Part shown: in pieces, positions 23,143 to 33,086 of the stretch
How positions within the stretch are numbered: position 1 is the first letter of the stretch
Layout of the letters: every line of letters begins with the position of its first letter
Notes under the pieces: model-generated
Seen by the model: only the letters and a program-made list of their open reading frames with translations
Databases searched by the model: none
Told to the model about the DNA's origin: nothing
DNA from: PFJX01 sp964466195
Lineage (GTDB): Bacteria; Pseudomonadota; Gammaproteobacteria; Burkholderiales; Thiobacillaceae
Direction of reading: 5' to 3'
DNA: 64,000 nucleotides
Assembly: GCA_964466195.1 (NCBI GenBank)
Contig: CAYXMQ010000002.1
Location: 214,827 to 278,826, forward strand
Program-made: the position numbers and the translations under genes

Positions 23143-24795
23143 ATGGCCGCACAGCCTCAGCAATTACTCTCCAACTTCGCCTTACGCTTCAACGAGCTCC
23201 CCGCCCCCCGCAAGATGGGTCTGGCGGCGGCCTTAGCGGCGTCGATTGCGCTCGTCGTCGGATTGCTGCTGTGGTCCAGCTCGCCTGATTACAAAGTCCT
23301 TTTTTCCAATCTTTCGGAACGGGATGCCGGCAGCATCAGCAACACGCTGCAACAGATGAATGCGCCTTACAAAACCGAGGCGGGCGGCACGCTGCTGGTG
23401 CCGGCCGATCAGGTCTATGATCTGCGCTTCAAGCTCGCGGCGCAGGGCCTGCCCAAGGGCGGGGCGGTCGGCTTCGAGTTGATGGATTCCGCCAAACTGG
23501 GCATGACCCAGTTTCAGGAACAGGTCGCCTTCCAGCGCGGCATGGAAGGCGAACTCGCCCGTACCGTACAAGCGCTGGCCCCGGTCGAGTCGGCGCGGGT
23601 GCATCTGGCGATACCCAAACCCTCGGTATTCATCCGCGACAAACAGATGCCTTCCGCCTCGGTGCTGGTCAATCTGCATCCAGGTCGCGCGCTTGACCCG
23701 GGTCAGGTGCAGTCCATCGTGCATCTGGTTTCCAGCAGCGTGCCGGAACTCTCGCCCAACAACGTCACGGTCGTGGATCAGGCCGGCAATCTGCTCACCA
23801 ACAAGAGCGACAGCCAGTCCGCGCAAGGCCTCAACGCCAGCCAGCTGGATTACATTCGGCAAATGGAGGGCTATTACGCGCAGCGCATCGAAGCGATCGT
23901 TTCGCCCATCGTCGGCACAGGCAATGTCAAAGCCGAAGTGCGCGCCGATCTCGACTTCTCCGTGTCCGAAGCCACCAGCGAATCCTACAAACCCAATCCC
24001 ACTCCGGATGCTCAGGCCATACGCAGCCAGCAAACGGTCGAAGACATCAATTCAGCCGGCAATCAGGCGCAGGGCGTTCCCGGCGCGCTCACCAACCAGC
24101 CGCCCGGCCCCGCCACCGCCCCCCTCAATGCGCCGCCGGGCGCTAATGCCGGACCCAATGTCGGCGCCGGACAAGCCGCAGGCGGCAATTCCAGCCGCAA
24201 GGAAAACACCACCAATTTCGAACTGGACAAGACCATTCGCCATACCAAAGAGCCGCTTGGGCGGGTCAAGCGCCTTTCGGTCGCCGTGGTCGTCAATTAC
24301 AAGGCCGGCGCCAAGGATGAGGCCGGGGTGACCGCCAAACCGACGCCACTCACGCCGGCCGAGCTGACTCAAATCAACAACCTGGTCAAAGAGTCAATGG
24401 GCTACAGCCAGCAACGTGGCGACACCGTCAATGTCGTCAACGCCGCCTTCACCGACAGCAAAGTCGAGCTGGATATCCCGCTCTGGAAAGACCCCGACAA
24501 CGTTTCCATGGCCAAAACGCTGCTGAAGAACCTGCTCATTTTCGGCCTCGCCTTCTATCTGGTCTTTGGCGTCCTGCGTCCGATCTTGCGTGACATGGTC
24601 AAACCGCCCGAGCCGGAAGAGTCGCCCCTGGGTGAAGCCGGCGAATACGGCGAAGGCGGTCTGGCCGGCGGGCATGGCGAAGGCCGTGCGCCAGTGGACG
24701 GCTATGCCGAAATCCTGGCCAAAGTCCGCGAGTTCGCCAAGGCTGACCCGAAAGTCACGGCGGATATCGTCAAGGAATGGATGGCCAAGGAATGA
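23143..24795 (+). CDS. fliF: Flagellar M-ring protein FliF
   Basis: 550-aa inner-membrane protein that polymerises into the MS ring, the base of the flagellum and the housing of the export gate. Two membrane segments flank the periplasmic region, at about residues 25-45 (LAAALAASIALVVGLLLW) and 455-475 (LLKNLLIFGLAFYLVFGVL). Between them are the ring-building motifs (YKVLFSNLSERDAG, GVGFELMD-type block) and a low-complexity Pro/Ala/Gly loop at about 320-360. The cytoplasmic tail binds FliG. It overlaps fliG by 4 bp (ATGA). Confidence 0.96.
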   Translation: MAAQPQQLLSNFALRFNELPAPRKMGLAAALAASIALVVGLLLWSSSPDYKVLFSNLSERDAGSISNTLQQMNAPYKTEAGGTLLVPADQVYDLRFKLAAQGLPKGGAVGFELMDSAKLGMTQFQEQVAFQRGMEGELARTVQALAPVESARVHLAIPKPSVFIRDKQMPSASVLVNLHPGRALDPGQVQSIVHLVSSSVPELSPNNVTVVDQAGNLLTNKSDSQSAQGLNASQLDYIRQMEGYYAQRIEAIVSPIVGTGNVKAEVRADLDFSVSEATSESYKPNPTPDAQAIRSQQTVEDINSAGNQAQGVPGALTNQPPGPATAPLNAPPGANAGPNVGAGQAAGGNSSRKENTTNFELDKTIRHTKEPLGRVKRLSVAVVVNYKAGAKDEAGVTAKPTPLTPAELTQINNLVKESMGYSQQRGDTVNVVNAAFTDSKVELDIPLWKDPDNVSMAKTLLKNLLIFGLAFYLVFGVLRPILRDMVKPPEPEESPLGEAGEYGEGGLAGGHGEGRAPVDGYAEILAKVREFAKADPKVTADIVKEWMAKE

Positions 24796-25790
24796 GCGAC
24801 GAAAGCGTCAACAAATGCGCCGTGCTGATGCTGGCGCTCGGCCACGATGAGGCGGCTGAGGTTTTCAAGTATCTGGGCCCGAAAGAAGTTCAGAAGCTCG
24901 GCTCGGCGATGGCTTCGGTGGGCAATATCAGCAAAGAGGGCATCCAAGCCGTCTTGCAGGCGTTCCACGATGAAACTGTAGGCCGCATCAGCCTGGCCGA
25001 CTCGGATGAATACATTCGTTCCGTGCTCAAGAAGGCGCTCGGCGACGACAAGGCGGCGCACCTGATCGACCGCATCCTGCAGGGCAATGAAAGCGCCGGC
25101 ATTGAAAGTCTGAAATGGCTGGATTCGGCCAGCGTCGCGGACATGATCCGCAACGAACATCCGCAGATCATCGCCACCATCATGGTGCACCTGGAGCGTG
25201 ACCACGCCAGTGAAATCCTCAACCTGCTGTCTGAGCGCTTGCGCAACGATGTCATGGTGCGCATCGCCACGCTGGAAGGCGTGCAGCCAATGGCGATGCG
25301 CGAACTCAATGAAGTCCTGACCCAGTTGTTGTCCGGCGGTGAAATCACCAAGAAGAGCTCGTTTGGCGGCGTCAAGGCGGCGGCCGACATCCTCAACTTC
25401 ATGGGCGGTGCGGTCGAAGCCTCCGTGCTGGCCAACATCCGCGAACACGACGCCGATCTCGCCCAGAAAATTCAGGATCAGATGTTCACCTTCGACAACA
25501 TCCTCGGACTCGACGACCGTTCGGTCCAGCTCCTGCTGCGCGAAGTGCAATCCGAAACGCTCATCGTCGCCCTCAAAGGCACTTCGCAAGAACTGCGCGA
25601 TCTCATCTTCAAAAACATGTCCAGCCGCGCCGCCGAAGCCCTCAAGGAAGACCTGGAGGCGAAAGGCGCCGTGCGGCTATCCGAAGTCGAGGCCGAACAG
25701 AAGGAAATTCTCAAGATCGTGCGCAAACTGGTCGACGAAGGCCAGATCGTGTTGGGCGGCAAGGGCGGCGACGAGGCCCTGGTCGGGTAA
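24792..25790 (+). CDS. fliG: Flagellar motor switch protein FliG
   Basis: 332-aa C-ring component that receives torque from the MotA stator and sets rotation direction. Recognisable parts are the N-terminal FliF-binding domain (CAVLMLALGHDEAAEVFKYL), the middle domain with the EHPQ motif (IRNEHPQIIATIMVHL), and the C-terminal charged torque helix (DDRSVQLLLREVQSETLIVA). Start at the ATG overlapping the fliF stop. fliH follows after a 48-bp gap. Confidence 0.96.
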   Translation: MSDESVNKCAVLMLALGHDEAAEVFKYLGPKEVQKLGSAMASVGNISKEGIQAVLQAFHDETVGRISLADSDEYIRSVLKKALGDDKAAHLIDRILQGNESAGIESLKWLDSASVADMIRNEHPQIIATIMVHLERDHASEILNLLSERLRNDVMVRIATLEGVQPMAMRELNEVLTQLLSGGEITKKSSFGGVKAAADILNFMGGAVEASVLANIREHDADLAQKIQDQMFTFDNILGLDDRSVQLLLREVQSETLIVALKGTSQELRDLIFKNMSSRAAEALKEDLEAKGAVRLSEVEAEQKEILKIVRKLVDEGQIVLGGKGGDEALVG

Positions 25791-25838
25791 GACGGCAACA
25801 ATACCCGCCCGCTTCGCCACCTGCCCTATCATCCGGCC

Positions 25839-26528
25839 ATGTCCAAGGTCATCCCCAAAGAGCAGCTCACCGCTTACCAGCGCTGGGAACTCGCCACGTT
25901 CGACGATGCCGGCGCGCCACCCACCCAGGCGCAACTTCACGCAAGCGCCTCCGAAACCCCGCCGGCCGAACCGCCAGAAGCGCAAGTCGTGTTGCCCACG
26001 GCCGAGGAAATCGAGGCGCTCCATCAAGAAGCCTGGCAGGAAGGTTATCGACTCGGCCTTGAGGAAGGCCGCAAAGCCGGCCTGCTTGCCGGCCAGGCCG
26101 AAGCGGAACGCTATGCAGCAGAGTTGCGTGCGCTGGCTACCGCGCTCGAAGCGGGGCAACTGTGCCAAGACCAGGAAGTCGCCCGCGAAGTGCTCGAACT
26201 GTCCCTGGTCATGGCCAGGCAGATTCTGCGCAGCGCGCTCAAGATCAGGCCCGAGCTTCTGCTGGATGCGATCAGCGAAGCCCTGAAAACCCTGCCCGCA
26301 CTGAATGGGCATCACAAGATCGTCACGCATCCCGACAGTGCGCAAATCGTGCGCGACTGGCTAGCGCATGAGCATGGCCATCTATCCTGGAAAGTCGTTG
26401 AAGACGTGCAAATGGAACTCGGCGACTTCCGCTTTGAAAGCGCGTACAGCGAGCTTGACGGCAGAATCCGGACGCGCTGGGTCGAACTGAGCAGCTGCCT
26501 GGGGGCCGATGCATCGTGGTTGATCTGA
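25839..26528 (+). CDS. fliH: Flagellar export ATPase regulator FliH
   Basis: 229-aa peripheral stalk protein that dimerises and holds FliI at the export apparatus. Its middle contains the GxxxG-like repeat typical of FliH (AWQEGYRLGLEEGRKAGLLA, about residues 68-87). The C-terminal half resembles V/F-type ATPase stator domains. The low sequence conservation is normal for the family; position between fliG and fliI confirms the call. It overlaps the start of fliI by 13 bp. Confidence 0.9.
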   Translation: MSKVIPKEQLTAYQRWELATFDDAGAPPTQAQLHASASETPPAEPPEAQVVLPTAEEIEALHQEAWQEGYRLGLEEGRKAGLLAGQAEAERYAAELRALATALEAGQLCQDQEVAREVLELSLVMARQILRSALKIRPELLLDAISEALKTLPALNGHHKIVTHPDSAQIVRDWLAHEHGHLSWKVVEDVQMELGDFRFESAYSELDGRIRTRWVELSSCLGADASWLI

Positions 26529-27982
26529 GCCTGCCGACTGACCCGCCAGATGAACGGCCTGACGAGCTGGACAGTGTGCTGGAGCCGTCAACCTCCCCCC
26601 TGCTGACTTATCTGCGCGATTGCCAGGAAGCGGCCAGCCATCTCAATCCCTGGAATACGACCGGCCGCCTCACCCGCGTCGCCGGGCTGATCATGGAAGC
26701 CTCCGGGCTTAAGCTGGCCACCGGCGCATCCTGCCGCATCAACATGGCAGGCGGCCAGCAGGTTGATGCCGAAGTCGTCGGCTTCTCCGGCGAACGTCTC
26801 TTTCTGATGCCCTCGACCGACGTCTATGGCCTGGCGCCCGGCGCTTCCGTTGAAACGGCGCCCGCCTGCGGCTTCGAGCCGCCGCGCATCCACAAACCCT
26901 ATTACCGACGCCGTCGTATCGAGGATCGCATACGCCAGGTCGCCGTCGGCGCCGAACTTCTCGGCCGCGTCATTGATGGCGCCGGCCGTCCGCTCGACCG
27001 ACTGGGCCTATTGGAAGCATCACGCCGCGTGCCGCTCTATTCGCGCCCCTTCAACCCGATGGAGCGCGAGCCGATCAAAGACGTGCTCGATGTCGGCGTG
27101 CGTGCCATCAACGCCTTGCTCACGGTCGGCCGCGGCCAGCGTATGGGTCTGTTCGCCGGCAGCGGCGTCGGCAAGTCCATGCTGCTCGGCATGATGGCGC
27201 GCTATACCGCGGCGGATGTGGTGGTGGTGGGCCTGATCGGCGAACGCGGCCGTGAAGTCAAGGATTTCATCGAAAACATTCTTGGCGAAGAAGGCCTGCG
27301 CCGCGCCGCCGTCGTCGCCGCACCCGCCGACTCGCCGCCGCTGATGCGGCTGCATGGCGCCGCCTACGCCACCGCCATTGCCGAATTTTTTCGCGACCAG
27401 GGCCTCAATGTACTGTTGATCATGGACTCGCTGACCCGCTACGCGCAGGCGCAACGCGAAATCGCTCTCGCCGTCGGCGAACCCCCGGCGACCAAAGGCT
27501 ATCCGCCCTCGGTCTTCGCCAAATTGCCGCAACTGGTCGAGCGCGCCGGCAATGGGCGCAAAGAAGGGGGGTCCATCACCGCGTTCTACACCGTGCTGAT
27601 GGAAGGCGACGACCAGCAAGACCCGGTGGCCGACGCCGCCCGAGCCATCCTCGACGGCCACATTGTGTTGTCCCGCCAACTCGCCGACCAGGGCCACTAC
27701 CCGGCCATCGACATCGAAGCGTCCATTTCGCGTGCCATCACCGAATTGCTGCCGAAGGAGGAGCTGGAACGGGTGCGCCGCTTCAAAGCCCTCTATGCCC
27801 GCTTCCAGCGCAGCCGCGACCTGATCACCATCGGCGCCTACACCCGCGGCAACGACGCCCAGCTCGACGAGGCCATCGCGCTTTATCCGAAGATGGAGGC
27901 CTTTCTGAAACAGGATTTCCTCGACAAGGAAAACGACCTCGCCAGCCGCCAGCAATTGGCGCAGTTGTTGGGCGGCCAGTAA
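26516..27982 (+). CDS. fliI: Flagellum-specific ATPase FliI
   Basis: 488-aa F1-beta-like ATPase that energises unloading of flagellar export substrates. Walker A is GLFAGSGVGKSMLLGMMARY (about residue 215), Walker B LNVLLIMDSLTRYAQAQRE, and the family block GEPPATKGYPPSVFAKLPQL is intact. The start is GTG, inside the fliH 3' end. It is about 30 residues longer at the N-terminus than many FliI proteins. The operon ends here; fliJ, the usual next gene, is absent, and the nuo operon converges from the other side. Confidence 0.95.
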   Translation: MVDLSLPTDPPDERPDELDSVLEPSTSPLLTYLRDCQEAASHLNPWNTTGRLTRVAGLIMEASGLKLATGASCRINMAGGQQVDAEVVGFSGERLFLMPSTDVYGLAPGASVETAPACGFEPPRIHKPYYRRRRIEDRIRQVAVGAELLGRVIDGAGRPLDRLGLLEASRRVPLYSRPFNPMEREPIKDVLDVGVRAINALLTVGRGQRMGLFAGSGVGKSMLLGMMARYTAADVVVVGLIGERGREVKDFIENILGEEGLRRAAVVAAPADSPPLMRLHGAAYATAIAEFFRDQGLNVLLIMDSLTRYAQAQREIALAVGEPPATKGYPPSVFAKLPQLVERAGNGRKEGGSITAFYTVLMEGDDQQDPVADAARAILDGHIVLSRQLADQGHYPAIDIEASISRAITELLPKEELERVRRFKALYARFQRSRDLITIGAYTRGNDAQLDEAIALYPKMEAFLKQDFLDKENDLASRQQLAQLLGGQ

Positions 27983-28023
27983 CCGGCGAACCCGCTACAG
28001 CCGATTTTCTGCGCGTTCAGAAC

Positions 28024-28040
28024 GGGTGGCGCCACCCTTT
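28024..28040. terminator. Possible terminator between fliI and nuoN
   Basis: A perfect 14-bp palindrome (GGGTGGC/GCCACCC) followed by only three T on the plus strand, in the 76-bp gap between convergent stops. The palindrome has no proper loop, so efficiency is doubtful, but no other candidate exists in this gap. Confidence 0.4.
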
Positions 28041-28058
28041 GAGGATCAAGGTAAGCGG

Positions 28059-29516
28059 CTATTGCAGCGTCATCTGCATCGCGTAGGTGCACAGCGTGAT
28101 CAGCGGCTGCGGCATGATGCCCAGCATCAGCACCGCTACGCCATTGAGGCTCAGCAAGGCTTGCACATCCGGGATCGCCGGGTAAATCGGGGCATCCGGT
28201 TTCGGCGCATCGAAATAGAGCACTTTCACTACGCGCAGGTAGTAGAACGCGCCGATCAGCGAGAACAGCACGGCGACCACGGCGAGCCAGGTGAAGCCGG
28301 CGCCGACCAGAGATTGCAGGATGGCCAGTTTGGCGTAGAAGCCGATGAAGGGCGGCAGGCCTGCCATCGAGAACATCAGGATCGCCATCAACGCCGCCAG
28401 CCAGGGGTTGCGGCTGTTGAGGCCGCGGAAATCATCCAGATTTTCGGCTTCCAGACCGTTTCGGGACAGGTAAACCACCAGGCCGAAGCTGCCCAGGCTC
28501 ATCAACACATAGGCGATGACATAGACCATGCCGGCGGCATAGCCGGCGAAGGTGCCGGACAGGATGCCCAGCAGCAGGAAGCCCATGTGCGAGATGGCGG
28601 AGTAGGCCAACATGCGCTTGATATTGGTCTGCATGATCGCGGCCAGATTACCTATCGCCAGCGACAACACGGCCATGACCGCGAGCATGCCTTGCCAGTT
28701 CTCCACTTCCGGATGCAAGCCATTGACCAGCAGGCGAATGGAGAACGCAAACGCCGCCAGCTTCGGCGCAGAGCTGATGAACAACGTTACCGCGGAAGGA
28801 GCGCCCTGGTAGATATCCGGCACCCACATATGGAAAGGCGCCACGCCGAGCTTGAAACCGAGTCCGGCGACCAGGAAGACCAGGCCGAACACCAACACGG
28901 TCTGATCCTGCACGCCGGCCTGCAGAATGTGAGCCATCGCCGGCAGCTCCAGCGTGCCGGTGACGCCGTAGAGCAGCGACATGCCGTACAGCAGGAAACC
29001 CGACGCCAATGCGCCGAGAACGAAAAACTTCATCGCGGCTTCAGTCGATTGCGCCGAGTCGCGTTGCAACGCGACCATCGCGTAGAGCGATAGCGAAAGC
29101 AATTCCAGGCCGATATAGAGCGACAGGAAATGATTCGCGGAAATCATCACCATCATGCCGAGCAGCGAAAACAGGGCCAGCACGAAAAACTCGACCTTGA
29201 ACAGACCGCGCTCGACCAGATAGGGGCGCGAGTAGATCACCACCGCCAGCGTCGCGAAGTAGGCCATCAGTTTGAGCACATCAGCCATTGCGTCATCGAC
29301 GAACTGCCCGCTGAACGTGACCTGCACTTGCGGCACGCTGGTGAACACCGTTATCGCCGCCGCCACTAGCAGCGTGACCAGGGTCAGCGGATAGGACCAG
29401 TCGCGATCCTTGAAGATCACGCCGAGCAGCAGAATGGCGCAAGTCATGACCAGAATGAAAATTTCCGGCAGAGCGGGAGCGAAGTCGGGAATGGCGAAAA
29501 GTTGTTGAGAGTTCAT
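28059..29516 (-). CDS. nuoN: NADH-quinone oxidoreductase subunit N
   Basis: 485-aa antiporter-like proton-pumping subunit of respiratory complex I, with about 14 membrane segments. It carries the Mrp-like conserved Lys/Glu positions in segments such as LELLSLSLYAMVALQR and KRMLAYSAISHMGFLLLG. I start at the ATG giving MNSQQLFAIPDFAPALPEIF; the longest open frame adds 23 unconserved residues into nuoM. It is last in the nuo operon, 13 bp after nuoM. Confidence 0.95.
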   Translation of the reverse strand: MNSQQLFAIPDFAPALPEIFILVMTCAILLLGVIFKDRDWSYPLTLVTLLVAAAITVFTSVPQVQVTFSGQFVDDAMADVLKLMAYFATLAVVIYSRPYLVERGLFKVEFFVLALFSLLGMMVMISANHFLSLYIGLELLSLSLYAMVALQRDSAQSTEAAMKFFVLGALASGFLLYGMSLLYGVTGTLELPAMAHILQAGVQDQTVLVFGLVFLVAGLGFKLGVAPFHMWVPDIYQGAPSAVTLFISSAPKLAAFAFSIRLLVNGLHPEVENWQGMLAVMAVLSLAIGNLAAIMQTNIKRMLAYSAISHMGFLLLGILSGTFAGYAAGMVYVIAYVLMSLGSFGLVVYLSRNGLEAENLDDFRGLNSRNPWLAALMAILMFSMAGLPPFIGFYAKLAILQSLVGAGFTWLAVVAVLFSLIGAFYYLRVVKVLYFDAPKPDAPIYPAIPDVQALLSLNGVAVLMLGIMPQPLITLCTYAMQMTLQ

Positions 29517-29529
29517 GGCGCGCCCTTGA

Positions 29530-31023
29530 TCAGTAGGCCAGCTTGCTGTGGGCGACGTGCGCCAGCAGATTGTCCACCGAGGCATGCATCACTTCGGTGA
29601 AAGGCATCGGGTACAGACCCATGCCCAGCACGCAGACGGCCAGCAGTCCCAGCACCACGAATTCGCGTGAATCAATATCCTTCATCTCCGCCACATTTTC
29701 GTTGCCGACCGGGCCGAACACCACGCGCTTGTACATCCACAAGGTGTAGGCGGCGCCGAAGATCAGCGTGCTGGCTGCCAAAGCCGCCCACCAGAAGTTC
29801 ACCTGCACCGCACCCAGAATGATCATGAACTCGCCGACGAAACCGGAGGTTGCCGGCAGGCCGGCATTGGCCATCGCGAACAACATGAAGAAGGCGGCGA
29901 AACGCGGCATGGTGTTGGCGACACCGCCATAGTCGGCGATCTGGCGCGAATGCACGCGGTCATACATGACGCCGACGCAAAGGAACATGGCGGCGGAAAT
30001 AAAGCCGTGCGAGATCATCTGGATCAGGCCGCCCTCAATGCCCAGCGGGTTGAACAGGAAAAAGCCGAGTGTCACAAAACCCATATGGGCGATCGACGAG
30101 TAGGCGATCAGCTTCTTCATGTCGGACTGCACCAGCGCGACCAATCCGATATACACCACGGCAATCAGCGACAACGTAACGATGATGTAAGCGTATTCAT
30201 GCGAGGCATCGGGCAGGATGGGCAGGATGAAACGCAGGAAGCCGTAGGCGCCGACTTTCAGCGTGATGGCCGCCAGCACGACAGAACCGCCGGTGGGCGC
30301 TTCGACGTGGGCATCCGGCAACCAGGTATGCACCGGCCACATCGGCACTTTCACCGCGAAGGCGAAAAAGAACGCGATGAACAACAGGGTCTGCGCAACC
30401 ATGGTCAGCGGCACCCGGTGCCAGGCCAGAATCTCGAAACTGCCGCCGCTCTGGAAGAACAGGTAGATCAGCGACACCAACATCAACAGCGAACCGAGCA
30501 AGGTGTAGAGGAAGAACTTGATCGCGGCATAGACCCGGTTCTGGCCGCCCCACATGCCGATGATCAAATAGAGCGGAATCAGCATGGCTTCGAAGAAGAC
30601 GTAGAACAGCACGCCATCCAGCGACGCAAACACGCCATTGAGCAATCCGGACTGGATCAGGAACGCCGCCATGTATTGGCCGACGCGTTGTTTGATCACC
30701 GCCCAGCCGGCCAGTACCACCAGCACCGTGGTGAAGCTGTTGAGCAAGATGAACGGCATCGAGATGCCATCCACGCCGAGACGGTAATGAATATTGAACG
30801 CCGGCACCCACTGCGCCACTTCGACAAACTGCATCGCGGCGGTGGCGGTATCGAATCCCGTCCACAGCGGTAGCGTGACCAGGAATCCGAGCACCGATCC
30901 AAGCAGGGCCAGGGTGCGCTGGCCATCGGCGCTCCTGTCGTTGCCGCCGGTGAGGAGGATGAGCACGCCCGCCGCGATAGGCACCCAGATGGCGAGGCTT
31001 AACAGGCCGATCCCTTCAATCAT
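29530..31023 (-). CDS. nuoM: NADH-quinone oxidoreductase subunit M
   Basis: 497-aa antiporter-like membrane subunit of complex I. Typical blocks are VFFEAMLIPLYLIIGMWGG (the conserved Glu of TM5), PMWPVHTWLPDAHVEAPTGG and KKLIAYSSIAHMGFVTLG. The start used is ATG at 31023 (MIEGIGLLSLAIW); a TTG three codons upstream is the alternative. It lies 47 bp downstream of nuoL, the second-longest spacing in the operon. Confidence 0.95.
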   Translation of the reverse strand: MIEGIGLLSLAIWVPIAAGVLILLTGGNDRSADGQRTLALLGSVLGFLVTLPLWTGFDTATAAMQFVEVAQWVPAFNIHYRLGVDGISMPFILLNSFTTVLVVLAGWAVIKQRVGQYMAAFLIQSGLLNGVFASLDGVLFYVFFEAMLIPLYLIIGMWGGQNRVYAAIKFFLYTLLGSLLMLVSLIYLFFQSGGSFEILAWHRVPLTMVAQTLLFIAFFFAFAVKVPMWPVHTWLPDAHVEAPTGGSVVLAAITLKVGAYGFLRFILPILPDASHEYAYIIVTLSLIAVVYIGLVALVQSDMKKLIAYSSIAHMGFVTLGFFLFNPLGIEGGLIQMISHGFISAAMFLCVGVMYDRVHSRQIADYGGVANTMPRFAAFFMLFAMANAGLPATSGFVGEFMIILGAVQVNFWWAALAASTLIFGAAYTLWMYKRVVFGPVGNENVAEMKDIDSREFVVLGLLAVCVLGMGLYPMPFTEVMHASVDNLLAHVAHSKLAY

Positions 31024-31070
31024 GAGTTGCAATCGCTTTCATAAAAAATTGTTGCCGCATGTGTGCTGCA

Positions 31071-33083
31071 TCAGCCGCGCACGAACCAGGTGGCGAGCAG
31101 CAACACGCCAATGATCATTGCGAACGCATAGTGGTAGATGTAACCGGATTGCAGGTGGCGCACGACGCCGGCGATACGGCCGACCAGACGCGCGGTCCCG
31201 TTGACCATCAGGCCGTCGATCGCCGCCACGTCGCCCCAGCGCCAGAAACGGCCGCCGACCAGGCGGGCGCCGCGCGCAAAGAACCAGTCGTTGAATTCGT
31301 CGAAGCCATACTTGTGTTCGAGGATGGTGTAAATCACGCCGAACTTGCTGCGCAACAGGGCGGGAATGTCCGGCCGTTTCAGGTAGAAGAACCAGGACAG
31401 CGCCACGCCCGCCACAGCCAGCCAGAACGGCAGGGTTTGCAGCGCGTGCAGAGCCATCGCGAAGGCGCCGTGGAACTGCTGCGCCAGTTGCGCCATGGCA
31501 TCGTGCTGTGGCGCGACCAGGATGGCATGACCGAACCAGTTGCCGAACAACATTCCGTCGATGGTCAGATAGCCGATCAGCACCGAAGGAATGGCCAGCA
31601 TCACCAACGGCAACGTCACGACCCACGGCGTTTCATGTGGTGCGCTGTGGCCGCCGTGATGATGGCCATGGACGTCGCCATTCTTGTCCGCTTCATGATC
31701 GTGCGTGTCGTGCGCCTGACGGAAGCGTTCCTTGCCGTGGAAAACCAGGAAATACATGCGGAAGGAATAGAACGCCGTGACGAACACGCCCAGTGTGACG
31801 GCGAAATAGGCAAAACCGGAGCCGCCCAGGCTGGAATGCTTGACGGCCTCGATGATGCTGTCCTTCGAATAGAAACCGGACAGGAACGGCGTACCGATCA
31901 AGGCCAGCGAACCGATCAGCGACGTGATCCAGGTGATCGGCAGGTATTTGCGCAGGCCGCCCATGTTGCGGATGTCCTGTTCGTGATGCATCGCGATGAT
32001 CACCGAACCGGCGGCGAGGAATAGCAGCGCCTTGAAGAAGGCGTGCGTCATCAGATGGAACATCGCGACCGAGTAAGCGGACGCGCCCAAGGCCACGGTC
32101 ATGTAGCCCAGCTGCGACAGCGTCGAATACGCCACGACGCGCTTGATGTCGTTCTGGATGATGCCGAGAAAACCCATGAACAGTGCGGTGATGGCGCCGA
32201 TCACCATGACGAAGGACAGCGCGGTGTCGGACAGTTCGAACAGCGGCGACATCCGCGTCACCATGAAGATGCCGGCCGTGACCATGGTGGCGGCATGGAT
32301 CAGCGCCGAGATCGGCGTCGGGCCTTCCATCGAGTCGGGCAGCCAGACATGCAGAGGGAACTGGGCCGACTTACCCATTGCGCCGATGAACAGCAGGATG
32401 CAGATCACCGCCAGCAGGCTCCATTCATGGCCGGCGATCAGGTTGATGCTGTGGCTGGCGAACTGCGGCGCCATCTGGAACACCTGGGCGTAGTCCAGCG
32501 TACCGAAATAGGCCCAGACCAGGCCGATGCCGAGCAGAAAGCCGAAATCGCCGACCCGGTTGACCAGGAAGGCCTTCAGGTTGGCATAGATGGCGGTTTC
32601 CCGCGTGTACCAGAAACCGATCAACAGGTAGGACACCAGGCCGACCGCTTCCCAGCCGAAGAACAACTGCAGAAAGTTGTTCGACATCACCAACATCAAC
32701 ATCGAAAAGGTGAACAACGAGATGTAGCTGAAGAAGCGCTGGTAACCGGGGTCATCGGCCATGTAGCCGATGGTGTAGATATGCACCATCAACGATACGA
32801 ACGTGACCACCAGCATCATCAGCACGGTCAGGCGGTCGATCAGGAAGCCGATCTCCAGGTGCAGATCGCCGGAAGTCAGCCAGGTGTAAACCGCGCCGTT
32901 ATAGGTATTGCCGGCCTGCACGTCCTGGTAAATCAGCAGCGACGCCAGAAAGGCGATGGCCACGCCGAGGATGGTGACGGTATGTGCGCCGGCTCGACCG
33001 ATGGTTTTGCCGAACAGGCCTGCGATCACGGCACCGGCCAGCGGCGCCAGAGGGACGGTCAGGTACAGACTTTGCATATCCAT
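31071..33083 (-). CDS. nuoL: NADH-quinone oxidoreductase subunit L
   Basis: 670-aa distal antiporter-like subunit of complex I, ending in the long horizontal helix that braces the membrane arm. FPLHVWLPDSMEGPTPISAL and KRVVAYSTLSQLGYMTVALG are the family signatures. A cytoplasmic His-rich loop (DTHDHEADKNGDVHGHHHGG) near residue 460 could bind metal, though such loops vary widely and may have no function. Start ATG has AAAGG 8 nt upstream. Confidence 0.95.
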   Translation of the reverse strand: MDMQSLYLTVPLAPLAGAVIAGLFGKTIGRAGAHTVTILGVAIAFLASLLIYQDVQAGNTYNGAVYTWLTSGDLHLEIGFLIDRLTVLMMLVVTFVSLMVHIYTIGYMADDPGYQRFFSYISLFTFSMLMLVMSNNFLQLFFGWEAVGLVSYLLIGFWYTRETAIYANLKAFLVNRVGDFGFLLGIGLVWAYFGTLDYAQVFQMAPQFASHSINLIAGHEWSLLAVICILLFIGAMGKSAQFPLHVWLPDSMEGPTPISALIHAATMVTAGIFMVTRMSPLFELSDTALSFVMVIGAITALFMGFLGIIQNDIKRVVAYSTLSQLGYMTVALGASAYSVAMFHLMTHAFFKALLFLAAGSVIIAMHHEQDIRNMGGLRKYLPITWITSLIGSLALIGTPFLSGFYSKDSIIEAVKHSSLGGSGFAYFAVTLGVFVTAFYSFRMYFLVFHGKERFRQAHDTHDHEADKNGDVHGHHHGGHSAPHETPWVVTLPLVMLAIPSVLIGYLTIDGMLFGNWFGHAILVAPQHDAMAQLAQQFHGAFAMALHALQTLPFWLAVAGVALSWFFYLKRPDIPALLRSKFGVIYTILEHKYGFDEFNDWFFARGARLVGGRFWRWGDVAAIDGLMVNGTARLVGRIAGVVRHLQSGYIYHYAFAMIIGVLLLATWFVRG

Positions 33084-33086
33084 GGT

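Noticed and set aside
27983..28058. Possible short fliJ
   Set aside because: Only 76 bp, no open frame of useful size on the plus strand.
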